Source: Micromonospora sp. WMMD1082 (GTDB lineage Bacteria > Actinomycetota > Actinomycetes > Mycobacteriales > Micromonosporaceae). From it: 64,000 nucleotides of DNA. Under the pieces are notes generated by a model, which was not told the origin of the DNA, made no database searches, and worked only from the letters and a program-made list of their open reading frames with translations. Positions 8,626 through 16,403 of this stretch are shown in pieces; position 1 is the first letter of the stretch, and every line of letters starts with the position of its first letter. The DNA lies in assembly GCF_029626175.1 (NCBI RefSeq), contig NZ_JARUBM010000002.1:5101001-5165000 (forward strand). Direction: 5' to 3'. Made by a program: the position numbers and the translations under genes.

Positions 8626-9387
8626 ATGACCAAGCACTTCTTCGGCGACACCATCGTCCTGCTGGGGCGGTCCCTGCGGCACATCAGCCGCAGCCCGGAC
8701 ACCATCATCACGACCGCGATCATGCCGATCGCATTCATGCTGCTGTTCGTCTACGTGTTCGGCGGCGCGATCCAGACCGGGTCGGACAGCTACGTGAACT
8801 ACCTGCTGCCCGGCATCCTGCTGATCACCGTCGCCTCGGGCATCTCCTACACCGCGTACCGGCTCTTCCTGGACATGAAGGGTGGCATCTTCGAGCGGTT
8901 CCAGTCCATGCCGATCGCGCGTCCGTCGGTGCTGTGGGCGCACGTGCTGACCTCGCTGGTCGCCAACCTGTTCTCGCTCGTGGTGGTGGTGCTGGTAGCC
9001 CTCGTGATGGGCTTCCGCTCGGGTGCCAGCGTGTTGGACTGGTTGGCGGTCACCGGCCTCATGATGCTGTTCACGCTGGCCCTGACGTGGCTTGCCGTCA
9101 TCCCGGGCCTGACCGCCACGTCCGTGGACGGGGCGAGCGCCTTCTCCTATCCGCTCATCTTCCTGCCGTTTGTCAGCTCGGCCTTCGTACCCACGGAGAG
9201 CATGCCCGGCCCGGTGCGCACCTTCGCCGAGAATCAGCCGGTGACCTCGATCGTCAACACGATCCGCGGCCTGCTCGCCGAGCAGCACGTCGGTGGCGAC
9301 ATCTGGATCGCCCTCGCCTGGTGTGCCGGCCTGTTTGTCGTCGCGTACGGCGTCGCCATGGTTGTCTACCGCCGCAAGATCAGTTGA
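8626..9387 (+). CDS. DrrB-like ABC-2 type exporter permease
   Basis: A 253-residue ABC-2 permease with six predicted membrane helices, an N-terminal amphipathic segment LLGRSLRHISRSPDT and the usual DMKGGIFERFQSMPIARP loop seen in DrrB-type proteins. Start ATG 8626 has GAGGA upstream. It works with the preceding ATPase. Confidence 0.92.
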   Translation: MTKHFFGDTIVLLGRSLRHISRSPDTIITTAIMPIAFMLLFVYVFGGAIQTGSDSYVNYLLPGILLITVASGISYTAYRLFLDMKGGIFERFQSMPIARPSVLWAHVLTSLVANLFSLVVVVLVALVMGFRSGASVLDWLAVTGLMMLFTLALTWLAVIPGLTATSVDGASAFSYPLIFLPFVSSAFVPTESMPGPVRTFAENQPVTSIVNTIRGLLAEQHVGGDIWIALAWCAGLFVVAYGVAMVVYRRKIS

Positions 9388-9441
9388 CCCTGCTATCGCC
9401 AGAACAGGTGCCCATGTCTCCTTCTCGTGCAGGCTGACACC

Positions 9442-10212
9442 ATGCTGACGATCGGACGGCTGGCGTCCTATGCCGGGGTGACCATCCGCGCGGTGCGGCA
9501 CTATCACCAGATCGGGCTGCTCCAGGAGCCGGAGCGCGACGCCTCCGGCTACCGGACGTACGACGCGGTGGCGGTCGTGCGACTCATCCGGATCCGGACC
9601 CTGGCGGAGGCCGGGGTCCCGCTGGCCCGGGTCCGCGAGTTGCTCGACGCGGACCCCGAGACGTTCGCCGCTGCGACCACCGAGATCGACCGGCGGCTAC
9701 GCGCGCAGATCCGCACGCTACAGGAGCACCGGCGGCGAATCGCGCGGCTGGGCAGCGGCGATTCCCTGGCTGTCCCGGAGGAGGTGGTCGACTACCTGGA
9801 CCGTCTTCGCGCCGCCGGTGCACCGCGCATGCTGATCGAGGGTGAGCGCGACGCGTGGATCCTGATGGCGGCCCGCTGGCCGGACACGATCCCGGCGGTC
9901 ATGGCGGCGAAGGTGGCCGAGCTGGCCAACCCGAAGGTCGTCCGGCTCTACCAGCTCTTCGGGCGGATCGCCGACAACGGCGAAGACGACGAACTGTTGC
10001 GCGAAACGGCCGACCTGATGAGCGAACTGTTCGAGCAGGCGTCGGCTAGCGGGGAGCTGGACCGGCAGGACGAGGTCATGCCCGACGAGGCGTTCATCCA
10101 CCTGATGGACGCGTTCGCCGATGCCGCCCACCCCGCCGTCGCGCGGCTGCGCGAGATGATCGCCGAGCGTGGTTGGACCGGGTGGACCCGGATAGCGAAG
10201 CGCGAACCCTGA
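9442..10212 (+). CDS. MerR family transcriptional regulator
   Basis: A 256-residue regulator. The N-terminal MerR winged helix is clear: TIGRLASYAGVTIRAVRHY, then a GLL...R...GYRTYD wing and a long dimer helix. The roughly 150-residue C-terminal part is probably the ligand-sensing domain. It lies 54 bases after the exporter permease and is likely cotranscribed or autoregulated. The nested palindrome upstream of the ATPase gene is its most likely operator. ATG 9442 was chosen because the domain begins at once; the frame extends only 5 codons upstream. Confidence 0.9.
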   Translation: MLTIGRLASYAGVTIRAVRHYHQIGLLQEPERDASGYRTYDAVAVVRLIRIRTLAEAGVPLARVRELLDADPETFAAATTEIDRRLRAQIRTLQEHRRRIARLGSGDSLAVPEEVVDYLDRLRAAGAPRMLIEGERDAWILMAARWPDTIPAVMAAKVAELANPKVVRLYQLFGRIADNGEDDELLRETADLMSELFEQASASGELDRQDEVMPDEAFIHLMDAFADAAHPAVARLREMIAERGWTGWTRIAKREP

Positions 10213-10330
10213 CCGTCACGCCGTGATCCCCGCAGCCGCAGTCCGATCGCGTACCCGGGTGACCCTGCCGGAAAAACCTGGCCCCCGCAAGGCGTGTCGC
10301 GCCGAGTGGCGGGGGTGGTGCGATGATTCT

Positions 10331-10999
10331 GTGGCGTCTTTCGCGGTTTTCACCCCCGGTGATTTCCATGGCGTACGGCGTGCCTACGACACGGTGGCAA
10401 AGGACTACGCCGCCTACTTCCCGGACACCCGGGCGGAGACGTCACTCGACCTCGCCATGGTCGACGCGTTCGCCGAGGCGGTGCCCTCCGACGATGACGC
10501 GCGGGTGCTCGACGCCGGGTGCGGCACCGGCCGGATGAGCCGGTACCTGGCCGACCGGGGCTGCCGGATGCAGGGGGTCGATCTGTCGCCGGGCATGGTC
10601 GCCATGGCCCGCAGGGACAATCCGGATCTGGCGTTCGCCGTGGGCTCGTTGACCGAGCTGCCGTACCCGGACGACCGCTTCGCTGGCGTACTGCTGTGGT
10701 ATTCGATCATCCACACGCCGCCTGCCGGCCAGTCGCGGATCTTCGCGGAGGCCGCCCGGGTGCTCCGTCCGGGTGGGCACCTGCTCGTCGGGTTCCAGTC
10801 CGGCGAAGGGATCCGCGACGTGGCCCCGGCGTACCGCCGGTTCGGCCACGAGATCCAGCTTGACCGCCACCTCTACCTCGCCGACCAGGTCGCGGCCGAG
10901 TTGGCGGCGGTCGGGCTGCGCGAGGTGTGCCGGATGGTGCGGCGCGCCCGCGACACGGAACGGGACGACCACGCGGCCCTGCTCGCCCAAGCCCGGTGA
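10331..10999 (+). CDS. class I SAM-dependent methyltransferase
   Basis: A 222-residue methyltransferase. Motif I is VLDAGCGTGRMS, motif II is MQGVDLSPGMV, and the post-motif region has ELPYPDDRFAGVLLWYSIIH and VLRPGGHLLVGF, all typical of the Methyltransf_11/25 fold. Start is GTG 10331, with a weak GGTGG upstream; the frame continues another 36 codons upstream with poor content. The substrate cannot be deduced. It converges on the lactate permease gene with 44 bases between. Confidence 0.88.
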   Translation: MASFAVFTPGDFHGVRRAYDTVAKDYAAYFPDTRAETSLDLAMVDAFAEAVPSDDDARVLDAGCGTGRMSRYLADRGCRMQGVDLSPGMVAMARRDNPDLAFAVGSLTELPYPDDRFAGVLLWYSIIHTPPAGQSRIFAEAARVLRPGGHLLVGFQSGEGIRDVAPAYRRFGHEIQLDRHLYLADQVAAELAAVGLREVCRMVRRARDTERDDHAALLAQAR

Positions 11000-11043
11000 G
11001 CTGACGCCGGCCGACCTCAACCGGGGGCATCCCGGCGGAGCCA

Positions 11044-12783
11044 CTACGGCACCATCCAGCTCAGCAGCGGGGTCGCCTGCAAGCCGACGAGCAACGCCAT
11101 CGCGCAGATCAACACCACGCTCCAGCCGAACATGCGGCGGAACAGGTCGCCCTCGCGGCCGTTCAGCCCCACCGCGCTCGCCGCGATCGTCAGGTTCTGC
11201 AACGAGATCATTTTGCCGACCACGCCGCCGGACGCGTTGGCGGCGGCGAGCAGCACCGGGTCCAGGCCGGCGCGCTGCGCGGCGGTGACCTGGAGCGCAC
11301 CGAACAGCGAGTTGGAGGACGTGTCCGAGCCGGTGAGCGCCACACCCAGCCAGCCGAGGATCGGCGAGAGCAACGCGAACAGGCCACCGGCGCCGGCCAT
11401 CCAGGTGCCCAGCGTCGCGGTCTGCCCGCTGCCGTTCATCACGAACGCCAGCGCCAGCAGTCCGCAGACGGTGAGGATCGCCCAGCGCAGCGAGGCCAAC
11501 GTCTGCCCGTACGCGACGAGCGCGGTGCGCGGGGTGACCCGCAGGATCGCCATCGTGACCAGGCCGGCCAGGACCAGCAGCGTGCCGGTCGAGGAGAGCC
11601 AGTTGAACCGGAAGACCGGCAGCGTCGACGGTGCGCCGGACACGGTCAGCAGGTGCAGCCCGGGCCAGTCGAAGGTCACGGTGACCGCGTTGAGCGCGTC
11701 CGCGATCGCGGGCACCTGAGACAGGCCGAAGATCGCCACGATCACCAGGTACGGGGCGTACGCCCGCCAGACCTCGGCCGGGGCGTCCGGCGGGTGCGGA
11801 GCCACCACCCTGCGGCTGGCTACGGCCACCCCACGGTCCGGCCCGCCTGGCGTGCCTGGACCGTCTGGCGTGACCGGCCCGTCTGGCCCGTCTGGCGTGA
11901 CCGGCCCGACCGGCGCGGGTGCCGCCGGTCCGTCCGTGGCGGCGGTGTCGATCAGCGGGTCGTCGCGGCGCTGCGGCGGCCACACCCGCGCGATCACCGT
12001 CACCACCACGGCGCTGACCAGCCCGGCGACGATGTCGGCCAGGGCCATCGCGAAGTAGTTCGAGGTGAGGAACTGCGCCAGCGCGAACGACAGGCCGCAG
12101 GAGACCGCCACGTGCCAGGTCCGGCGCAGCCCTCGGCGACCGCCGACCATGCCGACGAGGAGCAGCGGGATGAACAGCGCGATCACCGGCACCTGGCGCC
12201 CGGCCATCGCGCCCAGTTCGTCCGTTGGCAGGTCGGTGACTCGTGCCAGTGTGGTGATCGGCAGGCCGAGTGGCCCGAATGCGGCCGGCACGGTGTTGGC
12301 CACCAGCGCCACGGTGGCTGCCTTCATCGGACCGAAGCCCAACGCCAGCAGCATCACCGTGGTGATGGCCACCGGCGTGCCCTGGCCGGCCAGCCCCTCC
12401 AACAGTGAACCGAAGCAGAACGCGATCACCAGCGCCTGCACGTGCTGGTCGTCGCTGACCCGGGCGAACGAGCGCCGGAGCACATCGAAGTGCCCGCTCG
12501 TCACGGTCATCCGGTAGATCCAGATGGCAGTGCCGAATGTCCACACGAGCGGGAACAGTGCGAACGTCGCGCCTTGGCTCGCGGTGAGCAGTGCCTGCCC
12601 GGCCGGCATCGAGTACACCAGGATGGACACCACCAGGGCGACGGTGAGCGCGCCGAAGGCGGCCAGCCACGCTCGTACCCGGGCCACGCCGAGCAGCAGG
12701 AAGAGCGTCACGATCGGCAGCCCGGCGACGAGGGCGCTCAGGGCCAGCGAGTCGGCGAGGGGATCCAGGATCGGGCGGTACAC
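11044..12783 (-). CDS. lctP: L-lactate permease (LctP family)
   Basis: A 579-residue polytopic membrane protein with about 13 helices and the LctP hallmarks: GSLLEGLAGQGTPVAITTVML near residue 135 and a GSDTSSNSLFGALQ segment near the C-terminus. It imports lactate or glycolate with protons. A cytoplasmic loop around residues 285-315 is a Gly-Pro-Asp-rich repeat (GPVTPDGPDGPVTPDGP), unusual for the family and not conserved in type. GTG 12781-12783 follows GGAGGT closely. Confidence 0.9.
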   Translation of the reverse strand: MYRPILDPLADSLALSALVAGLPIVTLFLLLGVARVRAWLAAFGALTVALVVSILVYSMPAGQALLTASQGATFALFPLVWTFGTAIWIYRMTVTSGHFDVLRRSFARVSDDQHVQALVIAFCFGSLLEGLAGQGTPVAITTVMLLALGFGPMKAATVALVANTVPAAFGPLGLPITTLARVTDLPTDELGAMAGRQVPVIALFIPLLLVGMVGGRRGLRRTWHVAVSCGLSFALAQFLTSNYFAMALADIVAGLVSAVVVTVIARVWPPQRRDDPLIDTAATDGPAAPAPVGPVTPDGPDGPVTPDGPGTPGGPDRGVAVASRRVVAPHPPDAPAEVWRAYAPYLVIVAIFGLSQVPAIADALNAVTVTFDWPGLHLLTVSGAPSTLPVFRFNWLSSTGTLLVLAGLVTMAILRVTPRTALVAYGQTLASLRWAILTVCGLLALAFVMNGSGQTATLGTWMAGAGGLFALLSPILGWLGVALTGSDTSSNSLFGALQVTAAQRAGLDPVLLAAANASGGVVGKMISLQNLTIAASAVGLNGREGDLFRRMFGWSVVLICAMALLVGLQATPLLSWMVP

Positions 12784-12940
12784 ATGGACCTCCGCAGAGC
12801 GACATGTCGGCCGGCCGATCGCCGTACGAGAATTCGCTCATTGTGCCGCGCCGATTATGGTTTTCCTTCTTCGAGCGTGCGCTCTAGGGCAGCAGCCTTG
12901 CCGGACCGTCGCCCAGGTCCTGGCTCGCTCGGCGGAGCCC

Positions 12941-14140
12941 TTATGGAACGCGGCCCAGCTCCCGGCGCCGCCAGGTGACGGCCAGCGGCAGTCCGAGGAA
13001 ATCGCCGTACCTCCCCAGCGCCTTTTCGACCTGCGCCCGGGCGTCGGCGGCGAGATCGACCAGAGGGCGTACGGCGATCGTCACGCGGGTTTTGCCGAGG
13101 CTGCGTCGCCAGGTGCCGACCACCCGGCCGCCCCGCACGACGGTCGCCTGGAAGACGCCGTTGCCACCCGGAATGATCGCCTGCCTGTGCTCCGGGTCGA
13201 GCATGAGCGTGCGGTCCTTGTAGCCGAGCAGGTATTCGTCGAAGCCGGGCAGGGCGACCATGTCGTCCACCGTGGTGCGGGGCGCGTCGAGCAGCGGGGT
13301 GTGCAGCACCGCCTCGGCGCCGTCGACGCGTGCCGTGGTCAGCTCGTCTCCGGTGGCGGCGATGGCCCGCTTGGCGTCGGCCGCCGTCAGGCCCGTCCAG
13401 CCGGCGAAGTCCTGCCGGGTGGTGGGGCCGTGACCACGGAAGTAGCGCAGCGCCAGGGTGGCCAGCGCCTCGTCCCGTTCCGGCTGGTGCTGCCCGGGCG
13501 CCCACTCGTCGAGCAGCGCGAACGTCTGCTCGGTGCCGATGCTGGGGGCGATGCAGGTGACGCCCCGCTGGGCCGCATACCACAGCAGGTGGTAGCCGCG
13601 TTGGCCGGCGCCGTCGATGCCGGCCCGCACCAGCGCGGCGACGCACTCGGCACGGGTCAGCCGGACGCCTCCGGCCAGGGTGGCGCCCAGCACGTCGGCC
13701 GCGCGATCCGCCTCGGCCTCGGACAGCCCGAGGAACTCCCGCCGGCGGGCCGCGCCGGCGAGGGCGCGTACGCCGGTCAACTCCAGCATCCAGCGGGCAT
13801 CCTGGGCCGGCACCAGGTGGATGGTGCCGCGCATCGGCCAGGTCCGCAACGCCTCGCGGCGCTCCAGCGCGGCGTGCACGTCGGCGTGGGTGGACCCGGG
13901 CAGCCGGACGCCCAGCGACCACATGCCGCTGGCCAGGTCCTGTGCCTGCATGGCGCCGAACCACTGCACCACCTCGGCGACCCCGGCGGGCGGGGCGGCG
14001 GTGGGGTGGGGGCGCAGCCGGAGGCTGGTCATCCGCAACGCGAGCGCCTCGGCGCCGGTCAGCGCCGTCGAGCCGGTGGGTGCCACGAGATCGGCCTTTC
14101 CGTCGGTGGTCGACCGCAGCATAGGCCCGAGCACCGACAT
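12941..14140 (-). CDS. winged helix DNA-binding domain-containing protein (HTH_42 family)
   Basis: A 399-residue member of the HTH_42/DUF1006 family. Typical segments are a VVQWFGAMQAQD...LASGMWSLG stretch near residues 60-75, LRTWPMRGTIHLV, then FLLDEWAPG-like and GRGPTT-DFAGWTGL-like blocks, and GFDEYLLGYKDR towards the end. Relatives of this family include the DNA glycosylase AlkX/YcaQ that unhooks interstrand crosslinks. The start at ATG 14140 is not certain; ATG 14122 is an alternative. It stands alone between the lactate permease and a HAD gene. Confidence 0.85.
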   Translation of the reverse strand: MSVLGPMLRSTTDGKADLVAPTGSTALTGAEALALRMTSLRLRPHPTAAPPAGVAEVVQWFGAMQAQDLASGMWSLGVRLPGSTHADVHAALERREALRTWPMRGTIHLVPAQDARWMLELTGVRALAGAARRREFLGLSEAEADRAADVLGATLAGGVRLTRAECVAALVRAGIDGAGQRGYHLLWYAAQRGVTCIAPSIGTEQTFALLDEWAPGQHQPERDEALATLALRYFRGHGPTTRQDFAGWTGLTAADAKRAIAATGDELTTARVDGAEAVLHTPLLDAPRTTVDDMVALPGFDEYLLGYKDRTLMLDPEHRQAIIPGGNGVFQATVVRGGRVVGTWRRSLGKTRVTIAVRPLVDLAADARAQVEKALGRYGDFLGLPLAVTWRRRELGRVP

Positions 14141-14327
14141 CCCGGCGCAGGTGACGCCAGTCTGCGACGATCATCGGCCGGCGCCCCTGATCGCGCTGCG
14201 CCAGCGCCGTTGATGGCGGAGCGCGATCCCCCGTTCAGGTACGCCGGCGCGGGGCGGCGACAGGTCGCCGGCACCGGTTGTCATCAGGATGGCGTTTTCC
14301 GACCCGTCGGAGAACTGTGACGGAGGC

Positions 14328-14352
14328 AACTTGCGGATATCTTGAGCAAGTT
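14328..14352. other. inverted repeat, possible hairpin after the HAD gene
   Basis: AACTTGC (14328-14334) and GCAAGTT (14346-14352) are perfect inverted arms with an 11-base loop. They lie 24 bases past the HAD stop on the minus strand and about 190 bases upstream of the winged-helix gene. No T-run follows. It could be a weak terminator or a regulator site. The rest of the 235-base gap shows nothing else. Confidence 0.3.
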
Positions 14353-14375
14353 CGGCGCCGGTGGATGCGACCCGG

Positions 14376-14966
14376 TCAGCCCTGGCGGGGTTGCGGCACC
14401 CGGACCGCGGCCATGCCGGCGGCGGTGGCGGCCTCGATGCCCAGGTCCGCGTCCTCGAACACCAGACAGGAGCGCGGCGGTACGCCGAGCAGCTCGGCGG
14501 CGCGCAGGAACGGCTCCGGATCGGGCTTGGGACGGGTGTAGTCCCCGGCACAGACCAGCACGTCGAAGCGGTCCAGGATGCTCAGCGCGTCGAGGGAGGC
14601 GGTGACCGCCTCGCGGGTGCTGCCGGAGACCACCGCGAACGGGATCCGCCCGTGCGCGTCGTCGATGTGGTGCAGCACCCCGGGAATGCCGACCGCCGTG
14701 GGCAGCAGCTGCGCGAAGAGCGCCTCCCGGCGGGCGACGACGGCCTCCAGCGGCATGTTCAGCTGCTGCTGCTCGTTGAGGGCGGCGACGATGTCGGCGG
14801 TCGGCCGCCCGGCCCAGGCGTAGAAGAGCTCCTCGGGGAAGGCACAGCCCCACCCGTCGAGGGCCTGCCGCCAGGCCGTGTAGTGCTGAGGCATCGAGTC
14901 GACGATGGTGCCGTCGCAGTCGAAGAGGTAAGCCTGGAAGTCACCGGCGGGCAGGGGTAGCGTCAC
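14376..14966 (-). CDS. HAD-IA family hydrolase, beta-phosphoglucomutase/sugar-phosphatase type
   Basis: A 196-residue HAD protein. Motif I is LFDCDGTIVDSM (nucleophile Asp and acid/base Asp), motif II is VVSGST, motif III has Lys in RPKPDPEPFL, and motif IV is VFEDADLGIEAA. This pattern matches the YqaB/fructose-1-phosphatase and beta-phosphoglucomutase group with a helical cap. Start is GTG 14964-14966. A TAACCT box lies 6 bases upstream and there is no ribosome site, so a leaderless message is likely. Confidence 0.88.
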   Translation of the reverse strand: MTLPLPAGDFQAYLFDCDGTIVDSMPQHYTAWRQALDGWGCAFPEELFYAWAGRPTADIVAALNEQQQLNMPLEAVVARREALFAQLLPTAVGIPGVLHHIDDAHGRIPFAVVSGSTREAVTASLDALSILDRFDVLVCAGDYTRPKPDPEPFLRAAELLGVPPRSCLVFEDADLGIEAATAAGMAAVRVPQPRQG

Positions 14967-15006
14967 CGGACCAGGTTAGCCAGTGACGAGGGCGCGCCGT
15001 CCGGGC

Positions 15007-15494
15007 TCAGAGCCGGCGGTACATGACGAGCAGGTCGACGTATCCCTCGGTGGCGTGGTGGAAGCCCTCCGGGATCCGGCCGACCACCTCGAAGCCCAGC
15101 GACCGCCACAGCGCCACCGCGCGGGTGTTGACGGCCACCACCGCGTTGAACTGCATCGCCCGGTAGCCGTCGGCACGCGCCTGGTCGAGCACATACTCGC
15201 CCAGGGCCCGCCCGATCCCGCGCCCGGACGCCCGGGGGCGACCATGAAGCTGGCGTTGGCGACGTGGTCGCCGGGGCCGAGCTGGTTGGGAGTCAGCTTC
15301 GCCGATCCGAGCACCGTGCCGTCCGGGTCGACCGCGACCACGGTGCGCCCCGGCGCCGGCACCAGCCACATGGCCCGGGCGCGCGTCTCGTCGACGTCCC
15401 GGGGCCAGGTGTAGGTCTGCCCGGCCGAGACGATCTCGCGCAGGAAGGGCCAGATGCGGGGCCAGTCCCCGGCGGTCGCGATCCTGATCTCCAT
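15007..15494 (-). pseudogene. GNAT acetyltransferase, frameshifted
   Basis: Two frames together give one intact GNAT protein. The first starts at ATG 15494 with MEIRIATAGDWPRIWPFLRE and runs to ANASFMVAP. The second continues with SGRGIGRALGEYVLDQARAD, which contains the acetyl-CoA motif (R/Q-x-x-G-x-G/A), and ends GYVDLLVMYRRL at 15007. They differ by one base; the switch falls at the homopolymer near 15231-15238 (CCCGGGGG on the plus strand), where one missing base would explain it. The total length of 488 bases is one short of a full frame. It is either a recent inactivation or a sequencing error. Confidence 0.75.
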
Positions 15495-15628
15495 GGCCGC
15501 GAGCCTGCCAGCACGCGGCCGGTCGGGGCCAGTGGAGATGCGGCTGCTCACAGCAGGCCGGCGCGGTGTTTGTCGGCGCAAGCATCGGGTAGTCGCCGGA
15601 GTTGACCCCGAACCAGGAAGGACATCCG

Positions 15629-16246
15629 ATGGCGGCACAGGTCAAGGTGGCGGTGATCTACTACAGCGCGACCGGCATCACGTACCAGATGGCCCAGGCG
15701 GCGTGTGAGGCGGCCGGCGACGCGGGCGCGGAGGTGCGGCTGCGCAAGGTACGCGAGCTGGCACCGGACGAGGCGATCCGCTCCAACTCCGGGTGGCAGG
15801 CGCACCGGCTGGAGACGCAGAACGTCGACGAGGCCGAGCCCGACGACCTGGCCTGGGCCGACGTGGTGATCTTCGGCTCGCCGACCCGGTTCGGCCTGGT
15901 CACCGCCCAGCTCAAGCAGTTCATCGACACCACCGGCCCGCTCTGGGAGAACGGGGTGCTGGCGGACAAGGTGTACTCGGCCTTCACGTCCACCGCCACG
16001 GAACACGGTGGGCAGGAGTCGACCCTGCTGTCGCTGTTCCACGTCTTCTACCACTGGGGCGGGATCGTGGTCGCCCCCGGGTACACCGAGCCGAGCCAGT
16101 TCACCGCCGGCAACCCGTACGGCGCGTCGCACACGAGCAACAACGGGGAGACCGCCCCGGGCCACGTCGCCCTGGCGGCGACGGCGCTGACCGCCAAGCG
16201 GGCGGTGCGGATCGGCGGCGCGCTCAAGCAGGGGCTGGCCGGCTGA
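15629..16246 (+). CDS. wrbA: WrbA-type NAD(P)H:quinone oxidoreductase (flavodoxin family), copy 1
   Basis: A 205-residue flavodoxin-like protein. The FMN phosphate loop is YYSATGITYQMA near the start, followed by a FGSPTRFG-x-x-x-AQLKQF segment, and TSTATEHGGQESTLL and APGY later. WrbA proteins reduce quinones by two electrons with NAD(P)H and FMN. ATG 15629 has AGGAAGGA upstream; the frame runs 9 codons further 5'. A close paralogue lies at 49872-50495. Confidence 0.9.
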   Translation: MAAQVKVAVIYYSATGITYQMAQAACEAAGDAGAEVRLRKVRELAPDEAIRSNSGWQAHRLETQNVDEAEPDDLAWADVVIFGSPTRFGLVTAQLKQFIDTTGPLWENGVLADKVYSAFTSTATEHGGQESTLLSLFHVFYHWGGIVVAPGYTEPSQFTAGNPYGASHTSNNGETAPGHVALAATALTAKRAVRIGGALKQGLAG

Positions 16247-16403
16247 GCCACGGAAACGGGTCGGGCGGCGGACAACACAGGGGCCACGGCGCGGCCAGCG
16301 CGGATCGGGGCCACCGCACAGCGCGGGACCAGCGGCCCGGGCGAGGGCTCTCAGACCCGCCCGGACCGCCGGCCGCCCACACCGCTACCCCGGATCGGCC
16401 CGG

